The position numbers were made by a program, and so were the translations under genes. DNA of 64,000 bases, taken from NCBI RefSeq assembly GCF_038007465.1, contig NZ_JBBOXF010000001.1:2367001-2431000 (forward strand). The letters run 5' to 3'. This document shows, piece by piece, positions 16,427 through 23,925 of this stretch. The notes under the pieces were generated by a model. It had not been told where the DNA came from. It saw only the letters and a list, made by a program, of their open reading frames with translations, and ran no database searches. Position 1 is the first letter of the stretch, and every line of letters starts with the position of its first letter. Source of the DNA: Sporosarcina sp. FSL K6-1508 (GTDB lineage: Bacteria; Bacillota; Bacilli; Bacillales_A; Planococcaceae).

Positions 16427-17461
16427 TTAGTCGGCTATGAAAAAGCCATTGACCATTTCATTCGAAACAGATGAAATGTGTGGATACTTATAGCAGGGTG
16501 CTAAATCTTTATCAATCAAGACAGAGCGAACTCCTTCGAAAAAGTCTTCGTGTTTCATGAAGTTCATTGCAAGAATAAGGTCTGTGGCAAGGCATTCTTC
16601 CAATGTTTTTTGTTCGCCGTCAATTAACTGCTTTAATGTCACTTTTAAAGACACAGGTGATTTCGTACGCATTGTTTCTATGGTCTCTTTCGCGAATGAA
16701 GTGTCACTTTTCCCTAAGGCATCGAAGAGGGATTCTATCGTTGTCTTAGAGAAATAGTCGCCTATATCTTTTTGCAATAATGCTAGTTTACCTTCATCCG
16801 GTGCAGCTGATGTGTATTTGGCAAGCAATGTGTCAATGGTTGACTGCTCCCATTGCGTTCCCTCCAATTCATCGATGAAAAGCAGGAGTTTTTCGTGAAG
16901 CATAAATTGATCTGCCCCATTCATATACAGTACATCTGCAGCTTTTAAATGTGTGGCAGTCAATGCTAAATATCGACCGATGAATCCCGGAGCCTTATTT
17001 AAAAAATAGGCGGCACCTACATCAGGGAAAAAACCAATTGTCATTTCTGGCATTGCCCAAACGGTACGCTCGGTAACGATTCTAATAGAAGCACCATAAG
17101 TTAAACCTACGCCGCCTCCCATGACTATTCCATCTAAACAAGCAATGATTGGTTTAGGGAATTGGGCAATGGATAAATCTGTTTGATATTCTTCTGTGAA
17201 AAAGTCGTTTGCTTTTTGGAGACCATTTGCACTATTTTTCGCTTCATATAATGTTTTAATATCTCCGCCGGCACATAAACCTTTTGTTCCTGCACCTTTG
17301 ATTATGACAGCTTTGACACGTTTGTTTGTCTTCCAATCTGTTAATTTTTCCCTGATTGCTTGAACCATCGCGAAGGACAGTGAGTTTAAAGCTTTCGGCC
17401 GATTGAGTAAAATTGCAGCAACTCCATTGTCGCTTATTGAAAAAAGGACTTCTTCTGTCAT
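16427..17461 (-). CDS. 3-hydroxyisobutyryl-CoA hydrolase (crotonase superfamily)
   Basis: 344 residues, ATG at 17461 after AAAAGGGGTTGTGAACA. Crotonase fold with oxyanion-hole motifs GLCAGGDIKTLYEA (about residue 63) and DGIVMGGGVGLTYGASIRI. The hydrolase-specific MPEMTIGFFPDVGAAYFL carries the catalytic Glu and the FPDVG signature that separates HIBCH from enoyl-CoA hydratases. Length (about 340-355) also fits HIBCH rather than the 260-residue hydratases. It releases 3-hydroxyisobutyrate, the substrate of mmsB across the terminator. It is second in a minus-strand operon, 15 bases after the frameshifted hydratase. Confidence 0.85.
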   Translation of the reverse strand: MTEEVLFSISDNGVAAILLNRPKALNSLSFAMVQAIREKLTDWKTNKRVKAVIIKGAGTKGLCAGGDIKTLYEAKNSANGLQKANDFFTEEYQTDLSIAQFPKPIIACLDGIVMGGGVGLTYGASIRIVTERTVWAMPEMTIGFFPDVGAAYFLNKAPGFIGRYLALTATHLKAADVLYMNGADQFMLHEKLLLFIDELEGTQWEQSTIDTLLAKYTSAAPDEGKLALLQKDIGDYFSKTTIESLFDALGKSDTSFAKETIETMRTKSPVSLKVTLKQLIDGEQKTLEECLATDLILAMNFMKHEDFFEGVRSVLIDKDLAPCYKYPHISSVSNEMVNGFFIAD

Positions 17462-17476
17462 TGTTCACAACCCCTT

Positions 17477-18261
17477 TTACGTATGTTTAAATAGCGGTTT
17501 TCTTTTTTCGACAAATGCGTGTATACCTTCCTTGGCATCGTCTGTTAAAAACAGTTCGGCAAATTTGTTGCGTTCCAGTTCTAGCCCGTTTACTAAGGAT
17601 TCATTTGCTCCCTGTATAATACATTCTACAGCTCGCGTGACACTGGTCATACTCTTACCGTCAATAAATGCTTTGGCAATCGTTTTTGCTGTTGGCAAGA
17701 GATCTGCTGGGGAAACGACTAATTGGATAAGTCCAGCTAACTTTGCCTCGTCGCCGTTAAGTTGTTTGCTTGTTAAAATTAGTTCCAATGCAGTTGCTGT
17801 ACTGGTTATCCTACTCAACCTTTGCGTTCCGCCGAACGTGGGGATAAGTCCAAGTTGAAGCTCAGGTAGTCCAAGTTTGGCCGCAGACACTGCAATCCGA
17901 TAATGGCAGCCATAGCCAATTCCAATCCTCCGCCAAGACAAGCACCATTAATGGCTGCGATAACGGGTTTTTTCATCGATTCTATTTCGTTGCAAATTGC
18001 TTGTCCCGCTGTGGCCATTGCCAATCCTTTCTGGTCGTCACCTAGTGCGCCAACGAATTCTTTAATATCAGCACCGGCAACAAAGAAACGACCTGCACCA
18101 GTTAAAATAATCGCTTTTAACTTATCGTCCTTGGCAAGACTTTTAAAAACCTCTCTTAGTTCGGCAATGCATGCTGTTGACAATGTATTGGCTGGTGCAT
18201 GGTCTATTTCCACGATTGCAATGTCATCTTCAATCAGTAGATTTGTGAAATTTCTCGACAT
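17477..18261 (-). pseudogene. Enoyl-CoA hydratase, frameshifted
   Basis: Start ATG 18261 with AAAGGAGTGGAGAAATC. The first frame gives a normal crotonase N-terminus (TGAGRFFVAGADIKEF, then NGACLGGGLELAMA), then derails after AMA into a stop at 17815. The correct continuation, starting with HYRIAVSAAKLGLPELQLGL and including IPTFGGTQRL, is in the next frame and runs to 17477. A single missing base near 17908 (expected GCTTGCCAT, present GCTGCCAT, reverse strand) explains it. The intact protein would have about 261 residues, the family norm, and would hydrate methacrylyl-CoA ahead of the hydrolase. It could be a true mutation or a sequencing error; the two halves are otherwise undamaged. Confidence 0.85.
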
Positions 18262-18284
18262 GATTTCTCCACTCCTTTATTAAC

Positions 18285-18395
18285 TATATATGTTGACATA
18301 AAGAATCCTTTCAACAACGCTCGGCGCTTGGGGAGGCTACCCCTATGAGGCGCCTTCGCTGGTGATTATATAGAATTATTAGTTCAATATATATA
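18285..18395. repeat. MITE-like TIR element, copy 2 (minimal form)
   Basis: 111 bases bounded by TATATATGTTGA (18285-18296) and TTCAATATATATA (18383-18395), the same ends as copies 1 and 3. The interior keeps the shared AAAGAATCC, GCGCTTGGGGAGGC and GAGGCGCCTTCGCT blocks. It lies only 23 bases upstream of the frameshifted hydratase start, so it occupies the place of that operon's promoter. Confidence 0.7.
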
Positions 18396-18458
18396 GTTAT
18401 GCAATTATCATGCCAGTCTAAATAGTGTGTAATAGGAATGTTTAATTAAGCCGGGAAT

Positions 18459-18555
18459 GTAAAATTGTCTAGACAGTTTTACAGTTCATCGGGTGAAGCC
18501 TGTGAACTGAAATCTAATCAGGTAATCCGCGGATGCTGTTGGTATGGCTGTCTAG
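18459..18555 (+). promoter_or_regulatory. Nested inverted repeats upstream of the Mn transporter
   Basis: A near-perfect 24-base palindrome (18459-18482, centred on TGTCTAGACA) overlaps a larger fold in which CTAGACAG (18469-18476) pairs with CTGTCTAG (18548-18555). That fold encloses a perfect CAGTTCA/TGAACTG hairpin (18482-18509). It could be a dimeric-repressor operator or a structured leader. I do not recognise a riboswitch class. It is upstream of the proposed promoter at 18585, so it would be transcribed only from an earlier start. Confidence 0.35.
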
Positions 18556-18584
18556 GGCTTATTTTTTTAAAAAATAATTTTTTC

Positions 18585-18613
18585 TTTACTTTTGGTTTTA
18601 GATGTTCTACTAT
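18585..18613 (+). promoter_or_regulatory. Sigma-A promoter of the Mn transporter operon
   Basis: TTTACT (18585-18590), 17-base spacer, TACTAT (18608-18613). The expected start lies on the first operator palindrome. Confidence 0.45.
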
Positions 18614-18625
18614 GAAGTTAGTAAA

Positions 18626-18720
18626 GTTTCCTGAGGGAAACAATAATGTAATTCATTTTTTTGCCTATAAAGTTTCCTGAGGGCAAAAAAAATTTGGTTT
18701 TAAAGTTTCCCTTGGGAAAC
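18626..18720 (+). promoter_or_regulatory. Three DtxR/MntR-like operator palindromes
   Basis: GTTTCCTGAGGGAAAC (18626-18641), GTTTCCTGAGGGCAAA (18672-18687) and GTTTCCCTTGGGAAAC (18705-18720), each preceded by AAA. Arms GTTTCC/GGAAAC around four bases resemble metalloregulator boxes of the DtxR/MntR family. They lie directly downstream of the promoter and ahead of a metal ABC transporter, which fits metal-dependent repression. Confidence 0.65.
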
Positions 18721-18756
18721 TTCAGCATATAAATAGTTGTATGGAGGTGTGTAAAT

Positions 18757-19497
18757 ATGAAGGATGCAATTGTAGTTTCAAATTTGCATGTGTCGTATTT
18801 TGGAAAAGAAGTGTTACACGATATAGGATTTACGATATCAGAGGGGAAATCTGTTGGAATCATTGGACCGAATGGAGCAGGGAAGTCCACTTTGCTTAAA
18901 GTATTACTAAATTTGATTTCTAAAGATAAAGGTGAAATTACGATTCTTGGTTCCACGTTGAAAGAAGTACGTAAAAGAATTGCTTACGTTCCGCAGCGCA
19001 GTACAATCGATTGGGATTTCCCGATAACCGTCAAGGATACAGTTCTCATCGGTACGTACCCGACAATTGGACTATTGAAAAGACCGGGTAGGAAAGAAAA
19101 GGATTTGGCATTGAAATGTCTTGAAAAAGTAGATATGGTCGAGTTCCAAAATCGACAAATTGGAGAGTTATCTGGTGGTCAGCAGCAGCGTGTTTTCTTG
19201 GCCAGAGCACTTGCTCAGGAGGCAGATTTATTTTTACTCGATGAGCCATTTGTCGGAATCGACGCAACGAGTGAAGAGATGATCGTGAAGATTTTAAAAG
19301 AGTTGCGCGATGAAGGAAAAACAATCATTGTTGTCCATCATGATTTGAATAAGGCGGAAAAGTATTTCGATGAACTGTTGTTATTAAACAAGGAGTTAAT
19401 TGCGAAGGGCAGTGTGAAAGAAGTGTTTACGCCTCAAATGATCTCAAAAGCATACGGCGGACAATTATCGTTTTTAGATGGGGTGATGGCGAAATGA
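18757..19497 (+). CDS. mntA: Metal ABC transporter ATP-binding protein (Mn/Fe type)
   Basis: 246 residues, ATG after TGGAGGTGTGTAAAT. ABC ATPase motifs: Walker A GPNGAGKST (about 35-43), Q-loop YVPQRSTIDWDFPI, typical of metal importers of the Mnt/Znu/Tro class, ABC signature LSGGQQQR, Walker B LFLLDEPF and the switch His in VVHHDLN. It energises uptake through the permease encoded 4 bases overlapping downstream. The naming follows the Staphylococcus order ATPase-permease-binding protein; in B. subtilis the letters differ. Metal-box palindromes upstream imply repression when metal is sufficient. Confidence 0.88.
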   Translation: MKDAIVVSNLHVSYFGKEVLHDIGFTISEGKSVGIIGPNGAGKSTLLKVLLNLISKDKGEITILGSTLKEVRKRIAYVPQRSTIDWDFPITVKDTVLIGTYPTIGLLKRPGRKEKDLALKCLEKVDMVEFQNRQIGELSGGQQQRVFLARALAQEADLFLLDEPFVGIDATSEEMIVKILKELRDEGKTIIVVHHDLNKAEKYFDELLLLNKELIAKGSVKEVFTPQMISKAYGGQLSFLDGVMAK

Positions 19498-20354
19498 TGC
19501 ATTTCATTGAGGCAGTCATGCAATATGGTTTTCTGCAAAAAGCGCTTATTACATCAGTGATGGTTGGTATTATTAGTGGCGTCATTGGTTGTTTTATTAT
19601 TTTAAGAGGAATGGCCCTCATGGGGGATGCGATATCTCATGCCGTATTACCAGGTGTCGCAATTTCTTTCATGCTAGGCATCAATTTCTTTATCGGAGCG
19701 GTGATAACAGGTATTTTAACGGCTATCGGTATTGGATTCATCAATCAAAACAGTCGTGTGAAAAATGACTCTGCGATTGGCATCATGTTTACAGCTGCAT
19801 TTGCCGCGGGTATTATCCTTATCACGTTTATGAAGAGCAGCACGGATTTGTATCACATCCTGTTTGGGAATGTGTTGGCGGTAAGACCTTCTGATATGTG
19901 GATGACGTTGATAGTTGGTATTTTCGTGTTGTTAAGTGTGTTTATATTTTATAAAGAGTTGCTTGTCAGTTCATTTGACCCAATTATGGCTCAAGCATAT
20001 GGGCTTCCGACTAAGATGATTCATTACTTCTTAATGGTTCTATTAACACTTGTTACGGTCGCATCGTTACAGACAGTGGGCATCATATTAGTCGTTGCAA
20101 TGCTTATTACACCCGCTTCGACAGCTTATTTGTTAACTGACCGGCTGTCTGTCATGATAGTCATTTCGGCTACATGTGGAACGATTTCGGCGATAATTGG
20201 TTTGTATTTGAGCTTTACGTACAATCTTGCATCTGGCGCAACAATTGTACTCGTCGCAACAGCTTTATTTTTCTTAGCATTTATATTCTCACCGAAACAA
20301 GGTTTATTGTGGCGGGCAATTCGAACAAATAAACAAAAATCAGCCGTTTTATAA
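19494..20354 (+). CDS. mntB: Metal ABC transporter permease (ABC-3 family)
   Basis: 286 residues overlapping the ATPase stop by 4 bases. Multiple hydrophobic helices, about eight: for example ITSVMVGIISGVIGCFIILRG, FFIGAVITGILTAIGIGFI and QTVGIILVVAMLITPASTAYLL. The stretch MGDAISHAVLPGVAISF near residue 45 and the MLITPASTAYL region are hallmarks of ABC-3 metal permeases (MntB, TroC, ZnuB). It forms the membrane channel of the importer in the middle of a three-gene operon. The short C-terminal cytoplasmic tail is basic. Confidence 0.88.
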   Translation: MMHFIEAVMQYGFLQKALITSVMVGIISGVIGCFIILRGMALMGDAISHAVLPGVAISFMLGINFFIGAVITGILTAIGIGFINQNSRVKNDSAIGIMFTAAFAAGIILITFMKSSTDLYHILFGNVLAVRPSDMWMTLIVGIFVLLSVFIFYKELLVSSFDPIMAQAYGLPTKMIHYFLMVLLTLVTVASLQTVGIILVVAMLITPASTAYLLTDRLSVMIVISATCGTISAIIGLYLSFTYNLASGATIVLVATALFFLAFIFSPKQGLLWRAIRTNKQKSAVL

Positions 20355-20387
20355 ATGGTAATTCAAAACAGGGGGGGAAGTTTGATT

Positions 20388-21320
20388 ATGAAAAAAAGTA
20401 TTATGCTGTTTACGATGCTTATTGTAGGGGTCTTGTTGTCGGCGTGTGGGCAAGGTACGACTGCTCCAAAAGAGAAGGGTGAAAAACTGCAGGTCGTTGC
20501 GACGTATTCGATTGTCTACGATATTGTGAAAAATGTCGGGGGAGATTTGGTCGATGTTCACAGCCTTGCACCGATTGGATCAGATCCTCACCAATATGAT
20601 CCACTTCCGGCAGATGTCGCTTTGACGACAGATGCAGATGTTGTTTTTTATAACGGGCTAAATTTAGAAGAAGGAAATGCATGGTTTACTAAATTGATGG
20701 AAACCGCTGGAAAAGCGGGAGAGGATGCGCCGGTATTTCGTGTAAGTGAAGGGGTTGAACCGATGCTCCTCAGTTCGAAGGACCATTTAGGGGAAGAAGA
20801 TCCCCATGCTTGGCTCGATGTGCGCAATGGCATCAAGTATGTAGAAAATGTGCGTAAATCCCTGAAGAAAATAGATCCGGAAAATGCAGATATCTACGAT
20901 GAAAACGCGGATGCATATATCACTGAACTCAAAGCCCTTCATGAAGAAATCGTGGAGAAAATGAACCAAATCCCAGAAGAACGACGGATACTTGTGACAA
21001 GTGAAGGTGCGTTCAAATATTTCTCCAAAGCGTATGATTTTAATGCAGCCTACATTTGGGAAATCAATTCACACCATGAAGGAACACCTGAACAGCTGAC
21101 AACTATCATTGCAACCATCAACGAGGAAAAGGTTCAAGCGCTATTTTTAGAAACAAGTATCGATCCACGTAGCATGGAAATGGTATCAAGGGAAACGAAT
21201 GTGCCGATTAAAGGAAAAATCTTTACAGACTCTCTAGGGAAACCTGGTGATGATGGCGATACGTATGTAAAAATGCTTAGATGGAACGCAGACATGATTT
21301 ATAGTGGTTTGAATCAATAA
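20388..21320 (+). CDS. mntC: Metal-binding lipoprotein of ABC importer (Mn/Fe type)
   Basis: 310 residues from ATG 20388, behind AGGGGGGGAAG. A signal peptide ends in the lipobox LLSAC (Cys near 20). Cluster A-I binding protein: SDPHQYDP (first His), EDPHAWLD (second His), VTSEGAFKYF (Glu) and IFTDSLG (Asp). A His-His-Glu-Asp set is the Mn/Fe type, as in PsaA/MntC; Zn proteins carry a third His and a His-rich loop, absent here. Anchored outside the membrane, it delivers metal to the permease. It is last in the operon, and a strong terminator follows. Confidence 0.9.
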   Translation: MKKSIMLFTMLIVGVLLSACGQGTTAPKEKGEKLQVVATYSIVYDIVKNVGGDLVDVHSLAPIGSDPHQYDPLPADVALTTDADVVFYNGLNLEEGNAWFTKLMETAGKAGEDAPVFRVSEGVEPMLLSSKDHLGEEDPHAWLDVRNGIKYVENVRKSLKKIDPENADIYDENADAYITELKALHEEIVEKMNQIPEERRILVTSEGAFKYFSKAYDFNAAYIWEINSHHEGTPEQLTTIIATINEEKVQALFLETSIDPRSMEMVSRETNVPIKGKIFTDSLGKPGDDGDTYVKMLRWNADMIYSGLNQ

Positions 21321-21330
21321 CAACATGATG

Positions 21331-21373
21331 AAGCAGCCAAGACTTTTCTCTTCAAAAGTCCTGGCTGCTTTTT
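21331..21373 (+). terminator. Terminator of the Mn transporter operon
   Basis: AAGCAGCCA then GACTTTT on the left, AAAAGTC then TGGCTGCTT on the right, with TTTT behind. The stem is long and nearly perfect. Confidence 0.9.
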
Positions 21374-21390
21374 GGAGGAAATGGTTGTAT

Positions 21391-21442
21391 CGGTGATAAC
21401 CACGTTTGGGTCGGTGATAACACAATCCATGGCGGTGATAAC
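21391..21442. repeat. Three-copy 21-bp-period repeat array
   Basis: The 10-base core CGGTGATAAC occurs at 21391, 21412 and 21433, exactly 21 bases apart, with 11 variable bases between. It lies between convergent transcripts, the Mn operon terminator and thiY. The core resembles that of the seven-copy array at 42261. Confidence 0.8.
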
Positions 21443-21464
21443 CTCAGTGTAAGCTTGTTTCTTG

Positions 21465-22442
21465 TTAGTCCATATTAATGAAAATTCCATCAAGATTTGC
21501 TTTGTTTTTCAATAATCCGGTTTCTGTCATCCAATCGGCAGTTGCTTGCCATGCCTGTTCCTCCTGCTCACCAAACGTACCAGGTGCTTTCATTTTCGGA
21601 AGAAGAATTGAAAGCGACTCACTTTCAACGACCTCGACGAGTGGGAAATTCGCTTCATCCTGGTATTTTAGCAAGATAGACAGCGCTTCTTCAGGATTTT
21701 TCTCCATATCATCGAAGGCTCTTCCGGCAGCGCGCCAAAATGCTTCGATGTTCTTTTGGTCTTTCTTCCAGGTATCGTCACTTGTCACAACAATAAGTTC
21801 ATAAAACGAAGGTATTTCGAAGTCTGTCGGGTCAATATACCCTGTTGGAAATCCTTCATATTCAAGTAGCGGTACTTCATGATTAATATATGCCCCGATA
21901 ACAGCGTCTGCTTTTTTTGAAATCAATGCAGAATTTAATTCAAACCCCACATCGACCATGTTTACTTTACCGTAGTCTGCACCATCTGCTTTCATCATTG
22001 TTTCTAGTATTGCTTCGTTCAAAGGGATTCCTGAATAGCCTACAGTTTTTCCTTCTAGATCTTTTGGTGACTCGATACCACTTTCTTTTAAAAATGCTAC
22101 GTGATTCAATGGCGAACGAACGAGAACGCCGACGGATTTAATACCGATATTCTGTTCAGACTTTGCAATTATAACGTCAGGCTGATAGGTGATGCCCATA
22201 GTCACTTTTCCTGTTGCTGCAAGGTTAATAGGATCAGTCGGACTTGCGGGGAACTTGATATCCAGTTCAATGCCTTCATCTTTGAAATAACCTTTTTCCT
22301 CCGCAACATAAAGGAAGCTATGTACCGCATTAGGATACCAATCAAGCATGATACTTACCTTTTCTGTTTTTTCATTAGTATTGCACGCGCTGAGCAATAG
22401 AATTAGCGCGATACTTGTTAGTGATAATGTGATTTTCTTCAA
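21465..22442 (-). CDS. thiY: Thiamine-precursor (formylaminopyrimidine) binding lipoprotein
   Basis: 325 residues with signal peptide and lipobox LLLSAC (Cys near 20). NMT1/THI5-like domain: SIMLDWYPNAVHSFLYVAEEKGYF at the N-terminus, then FPASPTDPINLAATGKV, GITYQPDVIIAKSE and GVLVRSPLNHVAF. The DWYPN and AxEKGYF patterns are typical of pyrimidine-binding proteins of the ThiXYZ importer. It captures a pyrimidine salvaged from damaged thiamine. It overlaps thiX by 4 bases and is the last gene of the TPP-riboswitch operon. TenA in the same operon supports the precursor role. Confidence 0.85.
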   Translation of the reverse strand: MKKITLSLTSIALILLLSACNTNEKTEKVSIMLDWYPNAVHSFLYVAEEKGYFKDEGIELDIKFPASPTDPINLAATGKVTMGITYQPDVIIAKSEQNIGIKSVGVLVRSPLNHVAFLKESGIESPKDLEGKTVGYSGIPLNEAILETMMKADGADYGKVNMVDVGFELNSALISKKADAVIGAYINHEVPLLEYEGFPTGYIDPTDFEIPSFYELIVVTSDDTWKKDQKNIEAFWRAAGRAFDDMEKNPEEALSILLKYQDEANFPLVEVVESESLSILLPKMKAPGTFGEQEEQAWQATADWMTETGLLKNKANLDGIFINMD

Positions 22443-23179
22443 TTCTTAATCCTCCATTTTAACGTTCGATTTTCAATAATGGTCACACAGATGAATAGAC
22501 CGATTCCGACGGCACTCAGTACAAAGATGGGCGCGAAAACAGCTGCACCATCGAACTGCGTCATCATGCGCCGGCTAAAGTAACCAAGTCCAGCCTGAGC
22601 ACCGAGCCATTCCCCGATAGCCGCGCCAATCACACTGAGGGTCACGGCGACTTTCATTCCAGAAAAGAAATGGGGAAGGGCAGTTGGCACGGAATATTTA
22701 TAGAAAATATCCTTTTTTGAAGCACCCATCGTCAAAAAGAGTTCTTTTATATCTTTTTTTCCTGACGATAAACCATCGAATGTATTCACTGTTATCGGGA
22801 AAAATGTGATGAGCACAGTAACGGCAACTTTGCTCCAAATTGTGTATCCGAACCACAGTACAAAAATAGGTGCAAGTGCAATAATAGGAACCATTTGAGA
22901 TGCAATGAGAATTGGATAGAGTGCTTTTCGTACGCCGGGACGGGAAGACATTAGCACTGCAATTGCTGTTCCTGAAATAATCGAAATGGCTAAGCCGATA
23001 ACAATCGTCATCAAAGTAACCGGCAGATGTTTCAACAATAATACTTCCTTCAGTTCCCAAAAACGTATAAAAATTTGAATAGGGGAAGGTAGAATGAACG
23101 CTTTACCGTAAAGGCGTGCGCTCAACTCCCAGATACTTAGAAATCCTAAAATAATTACTAAGGATGTCGTATTTTTCAC
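22439..23179 (-). CDS. thiX: Thiamine-precursor ABC transporter permease
   Basis: 246 residues with about six membrane helices (SLVIILGFLSIWELSARL, then LMTIVIGLAISIISGTAIAVL). The cytoplasmic EAA-type loop FLTMGASKKDIFYKYSVPTALPHFFSGMKVA near residues 145-175 is the ATPase-coupling site. SVIGAAIGEWLGAQAGLGYF is typical of the SsuC/ThiX family. It lies between thiZ and thiY with 4-base overlaps on both sides, so the three subunits are translationally coupled. Confidence 0.85.
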   Translation of the reverse strand: MKNTTSLVIILGFLSIWELSARLYGKAFILPSPIQIFIRFWELKEVLLLKHLPVTLMTIVIGLAISIISGTAIAVLMSSRPGVRKALYPILIASQMVPIIALAPIFVLWFGYTIWSKVAVTVLITFFPITVNTFDGLSSGKKDIKELFLTMGASKKDIFYKYSVPTALPHFFSGMKVAVTLSVIGAAIGEWLGAQAGLGYFSRRMMTQFDGAAVFAPIFVLSAVGIGLFICVTIIENRTLKWRIKN

Positions 23180-23925
23180 AGCGTTACCTCACTTCTAAGC
23201 TTGCCGATAAGCAGTTCTTTTAGCTGGAGCATTTCAGCGCGATGTAAATCGTTTCTTAGTCGAGGTCTTTCAAGAGGCACTTCGATTTCCACGAAAGAAG
23301 TGACAGGTTTGTTTTGCAACAGAAAAATACGATCTGACAGAAACAGTGCTTCCTCTACGTCATGTGTGATGAAAAGCACAGTTGATTTGCGCTTTTCCCA
23401 TTGATTGATGAGCCACTCTTGCATAGCCAGTCGGGTGATGGCGTCGAGTGCTGAAAACGGTTCATCCAACAATAGGAGGGAATTGCCAGAAAGAACAGCG
23501 CGTAAGAAAGCGACGCGCTGCTTCATTCCACCCGAAAGTTCTTCTGGATAGTTATCCTCTGTTCCACCAAGGCCGAACTCTTGTAATAATGGTTGTACTT
23601 GTTCCTTGGCGGCCTTCTTATCTAATCCGGCTACTTCAAGTGGAAGGCATGCATTTTCTAAAATGGTTCGCCAAGGCAGTAGCAAATCTTGTTGGGGCAT
23701 ATAGCCGACCTTTCCGAGGCGCTGAGTATTTGGATTCCCTTCAAGAGAAATGGTACCGTTTGAGGGTTCATCTAATCCGGTTACAAGACGGAAAATCGTG
23801 CTTTTACCGGAACCGCTAACACCAATTATCGAAATAAACTCACCGGGAAGAATGTTGAATGACAGATTATCGAGTATGCTGTTGCCTGATTGGTACGTGA
23901 ATGAAACACCGTCAAACGATAGCAT
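23176..23925 (-). CDS. thiZ: Thiamine-precursor ABC transporter ATPase
   Basis: 249 residues. Walker A GVSGSGKST (about 36-44), Q-loop GYMPQQDLLLPWRT, signature LSGGMKQR, Walker B LLLLDEPFSALD and switch His in FITHDVEEA, typical of the SsuB/TauB/ThiZ group. It powers ThiX. The start overlaps the end of tenA by 14 bases. Regulation is by the TPP riboswitch at 24732-24830. Confidence 0.85.
   Translation of the reverse strand: MLSFDGVSFTYQSGNSILDNLSFNILPGEFISIIGVSGSGKSTIFRLVTGLDEPSNGTISLEGNPNTQRLGKVGYMPQQDLLLPWRTILENACLPLEVAGLDKKAAKEQVQPLLQEFGLGGTEDNYPEELSGGMKQRVAFLRAVLSGNSLLLLDEPFSALDAITRLAMQEWLINQWEKRKSTVLFITHDVEEALFLSDRIFLLQNKPVTSFVEIEVPLERPRLRNDLHRAEMLQLKELLIGKLRSEVTL

Noticed and set aside
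18459..18555. yybP-ykoY manganese riboswitch
   Set aside because: None of the conserved landmarks of that class is present; only nested inverted repeats are seen.
18387..18757. Gene in the 360-base gap before the Mn transporter
   Set aside because: The only open frame is short and runs through the operator palindromes; the gap is explained by regulatory repeats.
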